From contig CAZTFQ010000005.1 in assembly GCA_964613035.1 (NCBI GenBank), forward strand, positions 1 to 64,000: a stretch of 64,000 nt of DNA. The letters are read 5' to 3'. Below the pieces are notes generated by a model that did not search any database, was not told the origin of the DNA, and saw only the letters and a list, made by a program, of their open reading frames with translations. The translations under genes were made by a program, and so were the position numbers. The stretch's first letter is position 1. Each line of letters starts with the position of its first letter. This DNA is from CAVIQK01 sp964613035. Its GTDB lineage: Bacteria > Bacillota > Clostridia > Christensenellales > DTU072. This document shows, in pieces, positions 15,400-27,700 of the stretch.

Positions 15400-16853
15400 T
15401 GAACTATAGAACGCTTTTATATTTAATAGGTCAGGTCGCTCTCGCGGTAGCGGGGTTGATGCTGGTTCCGTTTTGTCTGAGTTTCGTTTATCGGGAAGAA
15501 AACACTCCGATGGCTTTCGGCGTAACCGTATGCGTACTGGGGATAATAGCTCTGATCGCGTTTTTACAAAGACCTAAGGATCGTTCTCTCAACGGGCGGT
15601 CGGGGTTTCTCGCGGTGGCGATCGCGTGGTTGTTTTTATCCGTCTTCGGGTCGCTGCCCTTTTCTCTCTCGGGTGCTATCGGCGACTATATAGATTGTCT
15701 TTTCGAGGCGGTATCGGGCTTCTCCACGACGGGAGCTACCGTACTCACCGACATAGAATCGCTTCCGAAGAGTCTTCTGATGTGGAGGTCTCTCACGCAA
15801 TGGATAGGCGGAATGGGGGTACTGGTATTCATTATAGCTATACTGCCGAAAAACGACCCGGGGGTCATCCATCTGATAAAAGCCGAGACGCCGGGACCTC
15901 AATTCGGCAAACTGGTATCCAAATTGAGATTTTCCGCGCGTATACTGTACGCGATATACGTCGTATTGACCCTAGTCGAAGCCATACTGCTGATGATAGG
16001 CGGAATGGACGTATTCGACGCGTTTTTACACGCATTCTCCACTGCCGGCACGGGAGGATTTTCCTCTAAGGCTCTGAGCATAGGCGGATACGAAAGTCTG
16101 TATATAGAAATAGTCGTGACCCTCTTCATGCTGATTTTTTCAATCAACTTCAATCTCTTCTATCTGATATTGATAGGACGGGTAGTCTCCGTCGTCAAGT
16201 CAGAGGAGCTGAGAGCATTCCTCATCATCGTGGTCGTGGCGATAACGTCGATATCGATATCTTTGACCGTCGAGGGCGTCTACGGGAGTTTCGGCGAATC
16301 TTTAAGATACTCGTCCTTCCAGGTAGCGTCGATTATAAGCACGACGGGGTTTGCCACAGCAGACTATACGACTTGGCCGATGATGGCTCAAATAATTCTT
16401 CTGTGCTTAATGCTGATAGGCGGTTGTCAAGGGAGTACCGCGGGCGGACTGAAAGTATCCAGAATAGTGATACTGTTCAAGAGCGGTCTGAGAAACGTCA
16501 ACAAGACCGTATCGCCTAGAGCGGTAATCAACGTAAAGCTGGACGGCAAGGCTCTGTCGGAGGACGTAGTGGACAACGTCAACTCTTATATAGTGCTGTA
16601 CGCGCTGATATTCTTCGCGTCTCTCGCGCTGGTGGCGATCGGGCAGAACGGAGGATTCCAAGAAAACTTTTCGGCAGTGACGTCCTGTCTTAACAACGTG
16701 GGACCGGGACTGGGGGCTCTCAATCCGTACGGCTCGTACGAAAGTTTTTCGTTATTCTCTAAGGTAGTGCTCATATTCGACATGTTGCTGGGAAGACTCG
16801 AAATACTGCCGATGCTTTTACTCTTCTACCCCAAGGCGTGGAGACGAATATAA
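15399..16853 (+). CDS. trkH: Trk potassium channel subunit TrkH
   Basis: The 484-residue polytopic membrane protein moves potassium into the cell. It contains the four pore-loop repeats of the SKT superfamily: SGFSTTGATVLTDIESL, FSTAGTGGFSSKAL, ISTTGFATADYTTW and NNVGPGLGALNPYG, each with a filter glycine. LMWRSLTQWIGGMGVLVF after the first loop is a TrkH/KtrB hallmark. It is coupled to trkA upstream (TAATG at 15397-15401) and to the third gene downstream (TAATG at 16851-16855). Confidence 0.94.
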   Translation: MNYRTLLYLIGQVALAVAGLMLVPFCLSFVYREENTPMAFGVTVCVLGIIALIAFLQRPKDRSLNGRSGFLAVAIAWLFLSVFGSLPFSLSGAIGDYIDCLFEAVSGFSTTGATVLTDIESLPKSLLMWRSLTQWIGGMGVLVFIIAILPKNDPGVIHLIKAETPGPQFGKLVSKLRFSARILYAIYVVLTLVEAILLMIGGMDVFDAFLHAFSTAGTGGFSSKALSIGGYESLYIEIVVTLFMLIFSINFNLFYLILIGRVVSVVKSEELRAFLIIVVVAITSISISLTVEGVYGSFGESLRYSSFQVASIISTTGFATADYTTWPMMAQIILLCLMLIGGCQGSTAGGLKVSRIVILFKSGLRNVNKTVSPRAVINVKLDGKALSEDVVDNVNSYIVLYALIFFASLALVAIGQNGGFQENFSAVTSCLNNVGPGLGALNPYGSYESFSLFSKVVLIFDMLLGRLEILPMLLLFYPKAWRRI

Positions 16854-17650
16854 TGAAAAAATTGCTTTTTTTAAAAGGTAACGCGCCCTACTCTTCCGAG
16901 GCTACGATAAAACGCGCAGTCTCCGAATATGAAAACTTATATTCCGTCGACGTCGTTAAGCTCTCCGATTATACGCCCGATATCATATGCGGATACGACG
17001 CGATAATCGCGGACATATTGCCCGACGGCGAAAACGAATCGATAAAAAACGCCGTTAAGGCTCTCAAACTCTATTCTAAGGTTACCTTAACCGCGAATAA
17101 CGAGAGTAATCCTATCATTGTCGAGCCGATCGAAAAAAGAATAAGCGGTACCGCGGAGGGGAGTTTTTTCGGGCGTGAAGTCGTCAGAGAGGAGCGGATA
17201 TCTTTTATAGAGATAGAGAAGACACTGCGCACCGCATACGGAATAGCCGAGCGGTCCACGCGCACGGTAACTGACGCTATAGACAAGGATAGCGCATACG
17301 AACTCGTTCTCGTTATCGACAAGGAATCCGTAATAGACAAGGCGTACGTAACGGTCTTCTCCGAAATAATCTACGACTATAAAGACGTCGTAACCAAGGT
17401 CGAAAGTTTTGAAGAATATTTGAAAAATTTCGAAGCCGCTAAGGGACGCGTCGTTGTCTCGCCGAGCTATTCATCCGCAATTAAGGCTTTTCTTTTCCGA
17501 GAAAAAGATCTTGTACATCTATATACCGGAAGAGACGACAGATGTCTCGTATCTCTGATATCGGGGACTCCGTATCTGACTTCCGACACCGCGTCGTACG
17601 ATGAAGCGGCGGAGTATTCGATACGTTTTTTAAAAGAGTTATATTTATGA
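16853..17650 (+). CDS. Degenerate isopropylmalate/isocitrate dehydrogenase-like protein
   Basis: The 265-residue soluble protein reads as a shrunken member of the beta-decarboxylating dehydrogenase fold. FLKGNAPYSSEATIKRAV stands where such enzymes have the N-terminal GDGIGPE region. DAIIADILPDGEN corresponds to the subunit-core strand, GSFFGREVVREERISFIEIEKTLRTAYGIAER resembles the conserved helix after the tartrate/YFG region, and DKAYVTVFSEIIYDYKDV resembles the VSDK-to-DV segment. The substrate-binding arginines and the Asp metal ligands are not evident and it is about 80-90 residues shorter than the enzymes, so catalysis is doubtful. Its start overlaps the trkH stop (TAATG), so it is the third gene of the potassium operon. 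The homology is by eye. Confidence 0.5.
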   Translation: MKKLLFLKGNAPYSSEATIKRAVSEYENLYSVDVVKLSDYTPDIICGYDAIIADILPDGENESIKNAVKALKLYSKVTLTANNESNPIIVEPIEKRISGTAEGSFFGREVVREERISFIEIEKTLRTAYGIAERSTRTVTDAIDKDSAYELVLVIDKESVIDKAYVTVFSEIIYDYKDVVTKVESFEEYLKNFEAAKGRVVVSPSYSSAIKAFLFREKDLVHLYTGRDDRCLVSLISGTPYLTSDTASYDEAAEYSIRFLKELYL

Positions 17651-17677
17651 AAAAGACCCCCTCGGGGGTCGTTTTTA
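17651..17677. terminator. Bidirectional terminator after the trk operon
   Basis: GACCCCC (17655-17661) and GGGGGTC (17664-17670) form a tight GC hairpin with A- and T-rich flanks. It serves the plus-strand trk operon and the convergent minus-strand gene ending at 17675. Confidence 0.85.
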
Positions 17678-18220
17678 TTCAAAAAGTCCTGCGATATGTT
17701 TTAAGTAAATTTCCGAATCCGTCTCCGCCAGATAATAGTAACCGGTGGTTTCCGATCCCGTAAGAGCCAATTTTCTTTCCCTGCCCTTAAGCCCCTTATC
17801 GTCGCCGAAGACGTTAAGGCGTGCCACGTCGCGGAAATAATAAACGTGGAGCTCTTCCCCTATCGTTGCCACTCCGATCACTCCCTTGTCGTACAGATCG
17901 GGGTCTTCCGCGGAAGTAATCTCGCGGTAATCGAAGGAAACGTTTTCTTTATTAAAGTATCTCTCCAGCTCGGAATAATCGTATAGATCGTCTTTATCGA
18001 GAGGATTAAGGACGAAGAGCGACAAGGCGGTCGACACGCCTACAAGCACGACCAAAATAACCGCGGTGACTATCGTGGTGAGGAGTATTTCTTTTTTAGT
18101 AAACTTCCTAACGGTCTTAGACGTCTTTTCCGTTTCTTTGTCGCGCTTTTTTCGTTGAGCCAAAAGAAGTTTTTCTTCCGCACGTTGTTTTTTTAAGGCT
18201 TCTTTTTCGTCTTTATTCAT
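17675..18220 (-). CDS. Single-pass membrane protein of unknown function
   Basis: The 181-residue protein has a charged, probably coiled N-terminal region (residues 1-44, rich in Lys, Glu and Arg), one transmembrane segment at about 47-72 (TTIVTAVILVVLVGV), and an extracytoplasmic domain of about 105 residues that begins DKDDLYDYSELERYF. I do not recognise the domain. The orientation is N-terminus inside. The start has AGGT 5 nt upstream. It lies 43 bp after the phosphopantetheinyl transferase gene and probably closes the transcript of the 4518-residue lipoprotein. Confidence 0.65.
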   Translation of the reverse strand: MNKDEKEALKKQRAEEKLLLAQRKKRDKETEKTSKTVRKFTKKEILLTTIVTAVILVVLVGVSTALSLFVLNPLDKDDLYDYSELERYFNKENVSFDYREITSAEDPDLYDKGVIGVATIGEELHVYYFRDVARLNVFGDDKGLKGRERKLALTGSETTGYYYLAETDSEIYLKHIAGLFE

Positions 18221-18263
18221 AATTTACCTCAAAATCATCCCTATTATTAAGGGGATATTGTCG

Positions 18264-18728
18264 TTATTCCGCTACGGTTACGAGATAGTCGTCGTATTCT
18301 ATCGTCGTGAGGCGTCCGTCTCTTACTCGATAAGGAATGATCCCTTCTCCGTCGCGCTTGGCAAGAGCTTCCGCCGCAGTCCAAGCCTCGTAAAACTCTA
18401 CGAGAGTCATATCGTCTCTTCCGAAAAACTTCCGTGCCACTCCGCGATAATCGCGAGGGAAGAGTTTCTCTACGTCCACGCCCACGGGGCGGTCGGACAG
18501 AGCGACGACCATCAAATCGGCTTTGTCGGAGTATGAAACTCTGCAAGAGTCGTCCGCATAGGCGGGTGCTCCCGATGGGAGTTTGATTATCTCCGCGTCG
18601 TCGTCGAGAGACAAATAGTCTCTGCGCGCCTCCGAGAAAAGTTTTCTTTTCGCCGACTCTTTCGACTCATATCCGTCGCGATGCGACAGATAGAGTGAAA
18701 AGGAATCTTTTTCGAGTAATTTAATCAC
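18264..18728 (-). CDS. Minimal Sfp-type 4'-phosphopantetheinyl transferase
   Basis: The 154-residue protein has the two core motifs of Sfp/AcpT-like enzymes, which load phosphopantetheine from CoA on carrier proteins: PVGVDVEKL (the GxD-E motif, metal binding) and FYEAWTAAEALAKRDGEGI (the WxxKEA-xK motif, with Lys replaced by Ala but the metal-binding Glu kept). SYSDKADLMVVAL before the first motif also fits. It is shorter than the usual 200-plus residues because most of the N-terminal half is missing. I start at the GTG at 18728, which overlaps the TGA of the giant lipoprotein gene (GTGA, 18725-18728) and has GAGG 8 nt upstream. No carrier protein or synthase is visible in the window. Confidence 0.7.
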   Translation of the reverse strand: MIKLLEKDSFSLYLSHRDGYESKESAKRKLFSEARRDYLSLDDDAEIIKLPSGAPAYADDSCRVSYSDKADLMVVALSDRPVGVDVEKLFPRDYRGVARKFFGRDDMTLVEFYEAWTAAEALAKRDGEGIIPYRVRDGRLTTIEYDDYLVTVAE

Positions 18729-21700
18729 CGACGGTCCTCTTCCGATATTCTGAGTGCTCCGCCCAATCCGCAGAGCTCGGAGAAGTAATCGAAGTAATAG
18801 TAATTGTCGGCGTCGGGGTTGCCGCCCTTGACTTCGTTTTCTATAAACTCGTCCGTTACGGTCAACGTATCGCATTCCGCCACCATCAAGCCGTAGAGGC
18901 TGACGGAGCAGTTTTCGAACACGGCGCCCGCCATAGTATACTCGTTGAGGAATCGTCTATCGCGTATATCGACGTCGGAAGCGGTCGTCGCGCTACCGGA
19001 ATATACTTTCCAATACGCCAGAGAATTGTAATACGGGAAGTAGAACGCAGCCGTTTTTCCCGTAGTGGGAGACGTCATAAGCACTCCGTCCACCGCTACC
19101 TGAACGTGGAAAGCGGCTATATCTCCGGTCGTGAGGGATCCTGAAGACATGGATTCCTTGGTCTTAAAGATATTGACGGCTACGGTGTGGACTTCTCCGT
19201 CGCTTAAAATTCTCGGATCCGTCCTGTCGGTGATGCTGTAGACGGTCTGTTTATACACGCCTTGCGAATCCGCCGACATGAAATAGAACGCCAGTTCCGC
19301 CACCGTTCCGTTATCGGTATAGACCAAAACGATGCTTCTGGTGGAAGTGAAGTTGTTTTCTTTCCTATAAGCCGCATACATAGAGATGAGGTCGGAGGCT
19401 AAATTCTCCGCTACGATGAAGCGAGCCGTCGCCACGCCCGTGGTACGCGTCAGGCTGAATGCCGCCGAATAGGAATTGTAACGCAGCGCGTAGGGATGAG
19501 GGGCTCCGTCGCCTATCATAACCGCCTGATACTGACCGCTGGCGGGGTTGAAAGTCGTGGGGGCTATTCTGGAGTTGAAGCCTTCTTCCGCCGTTACGGT
19601 GAGAGTACCCGTCGTATCCGTACCCACTACGGAATAGATACTCTCTCTGACAGCTATATCGGTATGCGTATCCAGAGAATAGAGTTCTATACCGATGGTA
19701 TCGACTTTGAATCCGACGACGCCGTCCGACTCGACGAAATCGAGCACGTTGCGGCTTCTTTCGGTGTAGCCTTCTATAGCCTTTTCGTTGTCGATATCGG
19801 ACCCGTTGACGCCGTAGCGCAGGGAATCTTTAGTCAGCTTGAAGGTATAGCTCTTATTGTCGCCGTAGTATACGGAGACCGTTACGACGTGATTATAATC
19901 GTCCATATAAGCCAGAACGACGTATTCCGACGAGGTGTGCCAATCTATATCGTAGGTATAGAGGACGTATCTGTTGCCGTCGGCGGACAACGTCAGCTCC
20001 GTATAATCTCTCGCGTTGCCGAGTTTGACGCCCAGGGTCAGTGCATAGTATCCGGAAGTCACCGTATCAATGGCGGTGGAGCCCTTTTTAGACGACTTAA
20101 TATTAAGGATAAGGTTGTATACGGAACCGTCGAAATTTCCGTCCGCGCCTATCAGAGTAAAAGCCGCTCTGTAGTAATTGTAATTTTTGATGTCGGCGCC
20201 GTCGATGAGGATACCTTCCGAGTTATTCTCGATTGTGACGGGATCGACGTACGAGACCTCTTCTCCGTCTATTGTCTCGAGAGGGACGTTCTTCTTGACG
20301 AAGAGGCTGTAATCGGCTTCCGCTATGACGGAATCCTCGTAATAGAGGCGCGCCGTGAGATTATACAATCCTTCCGACAACCAGAGGTGAAGGGCGTAGT
20401 TGACGACCTCGACGCCGTTGACGTAATACTTGGTTACGGTGCCGTCGGTATAATTGGCGATGACGTTGAAGTACTTGGCAATATCTATCCAAACGAGGGG
20501 TTCTTCTTCCGTAACGTAGAGGGTGGAAGCTCCGTCGCCCGACGGAATCATCGTAGCGCTCATTTCGTTGACGTATCCGAGAGTGGAAAAGCTCACGGAA
20601 GAGACCGTGAAGGAGAGGTTCTTAACGGTGAAATACGCCTCGGACTTAACTCTCTCCGTATAAAACACTCTGTCGCCGTCCTGCCATTCCGAATAATCTT
20701 CCAGTCTGAAATCGACGTCGGCGATCGCGGTGCCGTCAAGAGTTATGCCCTCGTCGCGGACGAGAGAATGGGTGTATCTTACTATTCCGTCTATTATGAC
20801 GGTCAACTCGTTGGAGAGGCGATTGAGATAGACGTCGAAGTAATGGACCTTACCGTCGAAGAAGTCTATAGAAGAGGCGTAGCCGACGTCCGTATTATCG
20901 AGATAAGTCTCGTAACGGGTGAGATTTTCCTTACCGTTGACGCTCTCTACGACGTAGAAAACGGCCCTTTCGGAAGTGTTAAGTCTGACGGACAGCTCAT
21001 AGAGGTCGGCGGAATTGTAACTGAAGACGACGAAGTTGAGCTCGCCCTCTTTTCCTCTCACGGGGAGAGCGGAATATTCCATACGGAGTCTGTCGTACTC
21101 GCCTGCGGCGGCTATTGCGGTGAATGCGTACGTTTTGCCGTCGTCGAGGACTTTTTTAGTACCGAAGGCGTACTGTTCTCCGCCGGTCACGACGTAATTG
21201 CGGTCTATCGCCTTAAACTCGGACGTAATCGTCATAATATCGCCCGATAGGCTGAATTTCATTCCTGCGAAGACGTCTGTGGCACCGATCGAATAATTGT
21301 CGAGCGGCTCGGTTTCGTCTACGTACACGAGGTTATAGGTACCGAAATTGTCTTTAGACAGGTAGATGACTCTGCCCTGCGTAACGCCGACGCGGAAGAA
21401 TATCAATTTATAACCGTTGAAGAGCGTAACGGCTCTGTCCGAATAAGCGTCGAGGCTGTCGGGAAGAGTAGTCAGGGACGTACCGTAATCGAAGTCGACC
21501 TTAAGGTCGCTGCGAGAAGCCACTATCTCCGCGTACTGACCTTCGGTCGGTTTGAATGTAAGGTCGAAGCCGAACGCGGACCAGTCGAAGGATACCGTTT
21601 CTTCCGCGTCTACGCTCTTTTCTTCCAAAGTAGTGCCGTCGGTCGCGAGGACTACTCTTGCCATAATCATCCGACCTGCGTATCCGGTATAGGAATACGA

Positions 21701-24700
21701 GGGAGCGGAGCCGTTGCGGTTAAGATACAGGCGCGTAACTCCGTCGGAGTCGCTAAGGTAATATTTAATTCCTCCTACTACGACCGAACCGTCCGCGGTA
21801 TCGACGGAAGAAATCGTCTCTTCTACTCCGTCGTCGAACACGACTCTGTCCGTACGAAGCGCTGCGAAGAGGAACGTAAGGTCTGCGTTGCCGTCTCCTG
21901 TATAATCGAGCGCTATGGCGCCGACGTGATCGATTATCTCGGATATACCGAACTCGTGGTCTTTTTCGAAAACGTAATAAGCGAACTTCTTATAGCCCTC
22001 TTTGGCTCCGGAAGTATCTTCCGCCGTCACGGTCGAAGAGGAATATTTCCTCAGCGTGATGAACACGGACGCGGAGTCCACGCCTCCTTCCACGCCCTGA
22101 TTAAGTTCGGAATAAGTTATTTTCACCAACTGATTGCCCGATACGGAATCGCTGTATCTGAAGCTGCCGTCGGATTCTCCGAGAGTAATTCCCGATACGG
22201 TCGTACCGTTGAGGTAGACCTTGATGATATCGCTCTCTTTTCCGTCGAGATAAAACACTCTGACGGGTATATAGGAGTCGGAAGAGAGGACTGCGGAATA
22301 AAGAGTTCCGTTGCCCACCGTTACGGATTCTATCTTATTATAGATACATATTTCCGCATTCTCGGAGACGTCGTAAGAGAGAGAATAATTTTTAGTGAGT
22401 CCCTCGAGCTTGGACGTGGAAGAATTGCCGAGCGAAATATACACAGGGTTGCCGAGGCGGTTACCGTCGTTGTTCATATTGACTTTAAGAGAATAGACCA
22501 GCCAATCGAATCCGACGTCTTTTTTGTCGAAGAACAATGCGTCCGAAGTATCTACGAGATAAGTTTTTCCGTCGACGACGACGCTCTCGACTATACCGTC
22601 GAAGTCTATTCTATAGTCGCCCGACTCTGTGTCAGACGTTCTCTTGAGAGTGGATCCGTAAATGATTTCGTACCTCGACATAGCGGGGACGAGGGTCGCT
22701 TTTAGCGGACGTGCGGTGACGTCGAAGAAGAAGGATGCGGGAGTAGAGGCGTAGTAATTGTTCCATACGACGCCGTCTGAATCGACCGCTATTCTGTTAC
22801 GCCCCACGGAGTAGAGTTTAGCATACGAGGAGCCGTCGTTATCGAACGTCTCGCAGAATGCGGGAAGAGAGACCTTTTTACCGACGATGCCGTCGAGGAG
22901 AGTGCTTTCTTCTTCTCCCGCAGGGGTAATGACGTTGACGGAAGCGGTCTCGGAATAATTATAGACAACGTACCATTGTCCTTCATAATAAACCGCGGAA
23001 TATTCGAATTCGGTGTCCGAAAATCCCGTATAAAGGATACCCAATTCCGTCGAAACGGGAAGATCTCCGTAAGTCTTTTCTAAAACGGAAGAGACCGTGT
23101 CGCCGGAGACTCCGACGAGGGTGACGGTCAAAGCTCTTTTTACCACTCTTATTTCTGCGGTCCCTTTAAGGACGAAGGTATAATCGGAATTGATCTCCGC
23201 CAATCTCTCGAAAGAATTTTTATCGAGGATATAGCTCTTGCCTACGACGTCCGTAGAAGCCATGGTGCGGAAGATATTCTCCGCGTCGGCGGTAAGCGCG
23301 GGATAACGGAGTCCGTCCATATCGAAGGAATTGCCCGCCGCGTCGGTGAACGCGAATATATCGGAAATATTGAGTGCGGAGAAATCTTCTCCCTCTACGG
23401 GGGATTGTCTGTACGTCCAATCAAGCGTTCCGCTCAATTCCGCATACACGGGGGCTTTGGTTACCGAGAAGGGTTTTTCGTCGCTGACGAAGGTATAGTT
23501 ACCCGTATATCTGACGTTGTCGACGTAGTTTTCTATGATACCGTCGAATATTACTCTGACTTTATATTCTCCCACGTGCGTGGACGAGGTCATCGCGACG
23601 AGGTTGTCGTCGACGTCGTAGTACTCGAAGCGGACCAGAGAGAGGTCGTAAGCTATAACCGCGGAAGCGGAATCCGCATAGACGTAAGTCTTATTGTTAA
23701 TGAAAAACTCTCTGTCTTGAGTAGATATGGTACCTGCCGCGGTATCTTCACGATAGACGGCGTTATCCGTTATACGATACAAAGTTTCGCCTATAGTCAG
23801 GCGGGTACGCGAGGCGTCGACCGAGCCCAAAGAAGCCTCCGTATCCATATAAATATAACCGTCTGTCGAAACGACGTAATCGAAATCCGTCGTAGAGAGG
23901 GACGTTGCGGTCAAATTGCCCGACACGAGATATACGTCGTAGTCCACTACGATGTAATTTTTATCCATACGGATGACGTTGCCGTCCTTTTTGCCTACCG
24001 ATTCGAATCGATACGGAGCGGACGCGGTAACGGACTTACGAATGAACCAATTAGTCGTATCGTACACGTACACGGCACTGTCTCCGTCGACGGTTACGGT
24101 CTTGTCGGAGGTGTTCATTTCATAAGAAGAACCGCCCGAGGTGGAATATTCTTTTCCGTTAAGGATGAACGAACGGTCCGTTTCGCTATGGACCATACCT
24201 ACTATCTCGTAGACGTTGCCGTCGGAATCCGCGTAATAGGAATAATTGCCGATGACGAAATACGAGTCGTGCATAGAACCCTTAACGTCTGTCTTCCTAT
24301 ACGCCATGCCGTCGACTACGGAATAATCGATGCCGTCCAGCGTAAAAGCGGAGTCGGAAGTTTTTTTGCCCACGATTTCAAACACCTTATTACCCGAAAC
24401 TATATATCTCGAGGAGCCTATCGTCACCACACCGCTACTCGTGTTAAATCTGCCGTCCGCGCGATAGACGTACCCTAAGGAATCTTCATAAGAATAGACG
24501 ACGCCGTCTATTAAGAGGGAGTTCTCATCGATATATAACTGTCCGCAAGAGGCATATGCGAGGACCGTACCGTCCAAAGATCTGAATTCTCCCACGCCGT
24601 TGATGCGGATATAGCCGCTCTCGGGGTAATAGGCACCTGCCAGCTGCGCGCCGTAATTGACCTTATAATAAGATTTTTGCTCGCTGTCCGTGAAAGTAGA

Positions 24701-27700
24701 ATCGGAGATGGTATAATTACGACCGCGGACGGTCAGCGACGAGCCTACGAGAGCTCCTTCCGACTTATAGAGGAGATTGTCTTTTACGATATAAACGTCA
24801 TCTCCGAGGGTTAAAACGGAAGAAGTTAAACCGAGGTAGCCTTCTATGAGGAACACGAAGCCGTCGACGAAATAATAACTATCGTCGTAGACGGAAATCA
24901 AACTGCTTGCCGCGTCTATACTGCCTGAGTAGACTACGTTGTCGGGAAGGGTGTAAGAAATCTTACCGTCGAGAAGAAGTCTCTTTTCTATTTCCGAAAC
25001 GTCGCTGCCGTAAGTCATAGAAGCATAGTCTTCGTTACCTATGGTGACGTCGATAATCGACGGGCGTACGGTGAACGCGACCGCGGACAGACTAGGCAAA
25101 CTGTAATCGGGATAGAGCGAAGAAAACTCGCTGGCGTCCAAATTAAATCCGATCGCGCCGACGTATCTCATGGCGACGGCTTTTTTATCGAGAGAAGTCT
25201 TGAGTTCAAGTTCCGGAAAGTCGCTCAAGGTAAGACGCGTCAATACGCCGTCACGGTACACTTCCGTGTCTATTTCGAAGGCTTTTTCGAAAGAGTCGAT
25301 CGCGCTGCCGCCTAGATAATAATCGTCGTCGGTTAAATAATAGCGGTACATTTCGGAAGAAACGGTAACCGAGAGGACCAAGGGACGGACTTCGAACGCC
25401 AATCGACCGAGAGAATCCGTGTCTCCGCCTAAGACGAATTGTCTGTTGGGGTCGGCATCGGTGACGGAGAAGTAATACGTCCCGACGTCTGCAGAGGAAG
25501 AATCGAAGATGAATTTTACTCCTGCTCTATCTAAGATTTCTTTAACGGTGAGATCCGTAGAGGTAAGGTAATCGGACACGTATATTTCTCTGTTGACGTA
25601 ATCCACGCTAGCCGTGGATACGACGTCGTCGTGGGCGGGAGCGAGACCGTTGTAACGGCGATAAACGTTGACCGATTCTCCTTGTCTGAAGCTGACTGTG
25701 ACGGTACGAGGGCGTATTTCGTAGACGTAGTCGGAGCGATCGAGGATGCAATAATAATTGGCTGCGTCGCCGTCTAGCAAGGTATTGTCTATACTCACGG
25801 AGAAGGTGCCTATATCTGACGTAGAGTATACGGACAGCTCGTCGGGTCCCGTGAGGCGGGTGTAGACGAGAGCTTTCCTAACCTTCTGTCCGATGCCGCC
25901 GTCCACCGAAACGCTTATTACGGAGGGGGCCGTTTCGTCGTAAACTTTACTCAAATAAGAATCGGCTATAGAGACGAAAGCGGTCTTCTTATTGACGAAG
26001 AAAATCAATGAAGAGTTCTTCATTCCGCCGCGTCCCGCGACGTAAACGCCGTCTTCGAAATAGGACGAAGCGTACTCCGCGTCGCTACGGAGGACCAGAT
26101 TGTAATTAGAGAAATACTCGCTGCCCGAGTTGAGTTTGATTACGTATCCGTCGGGATTGAAGGACGTGCCCTGTCCCGTAACGGAGAGATATTGTTTGAT
26201 ATAAGATATCTCGTTGTTATTGTTAAGAGGCTCCGTCGCGTCTATATCGGAAGTCAGTCTGTATTTGTCTCTGATAGTGGATACCGAGTCGTAAGTCGCC
26301 GTCAAATCGTCGCCGTCGAACACTACGTAAACGGTCTTCTTAACGACGGAAAAGGTAACCTTATATGAGGCAGCCATACTGTAATTGTTGCTACCTGTGA
26401 GTGCGGTGGCGGTTACGGTGTAGGAATCTTTCACGTCGATGACCGAATCCAAGTCTACCATTACGCCGAGGCTCTCTCCCTCTACCGCTCCGTCGGTCAC
26501 GACGGCTCTTATCCGACGAGTCTTGAGATAATCGTAGACTATTTCGTCGCCGTCTTCGAGAGAGACGTAACCGGAAGCGAGTTCTATTTCGAAAGACACT
26601 TCCACTTTTTTCGTTTCGATAGTATATCCGTATTCTTTATCGAGAGTAACGACGTGATTGCCGTCGGACGAAACGAGGCTCATCTCGTATCTGCCGACGC
26701 CGGCGGAGGGATTGTAAAACTCTATACTCGTCTTAGTTCTGTCGACGCCGTCCCATACGTTGCCGTCGATATCTCTGAACGTGCCGCGGACGGTCATATC
26801 CAGGTAAGGCAACATTCCGTCGTACTCTTTTTTTAGTTCCGAGCCGTCGAAAGAGAGCGTTACGGATTTTTTCTCGATGACGAAGTCTGTCAAAGTATCC
26901 ATAACGAAGATATAATCGGGGAATGCGGTCGAAGTCAACTCGCCGCAAGAGTAAGCATACGTAGAAGCGTTTTCGCCCTCTTCTCTCGATATACGACTGC
27001 CGTAAACCGCGTCGAAGTCTTGCGTTTCCACGCCTATGACCGTATAAGACAATTCGGGGTCGGTGCCGATTATGCCGCTATAGACCTTAGAAAGACTTTC
27101 CGGGAGAACAGTGACGGTCTTGGGGGTTACGGTGAAAGAGGACTTTTCTATAATATCCACGACGTAATTGTTACCGAGTATTTCGATGCCGTCCGTAAGT
27201 CCCGACACTTCATATATTCCCACGCCGACGGGATATACGGAAGAGCCGTCGAAAGTTACGGCGAAACTTATTCCCAGACCGGATACTTCGTCTGTCAAAC
27301 GACCGTTGCGATAGGTCAAGGATACGACGGTTCCGTTGAGAGGTTCTTCGTCGTATTCGAGTCCCGAATAAATCAAGTAGAACTCGGGGAGAGATTTTTC
27401 ACGATAATAATACGTTTTGCTTCCCGATAAAAACGTTACGGAAGAAGTCGACTTGTCGAGAGTGGCGACTCTCTTATAGATAAGACCGTCCTCGTAGTAA
27501 TAACGGTTGCCTCTTAGGACTATTTCCTTATTATCCGCGTCGAAAGACGCGCCTATGACGGTACTGCCGTTGTAGCGGACGTAAGTTCCTTTAACCGAAT
27601 AGGTCGCGGAAGCTATGGTGAAAGTCGTTTCGTCGGAAGAAAGGTCTATAACTCCGCAAGAGGTTTCTTCGAGTATTCTCGTATCTCTGATAAGATAGCG

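Noticed and set aside
19496..21250. Long open frame on the plus strand opposite the 4518-residue lipoprotein
   Set aside because: It is a mirror of the codon pattern of the true gene, has low-complexity R/V/E/D-rich sequence, no recognisable domain and no promoter or ribosome binding site. The same holds for the other long plus-strand frames at 23,405-24,478, 41,892-43,154 and 44,938-46,239.
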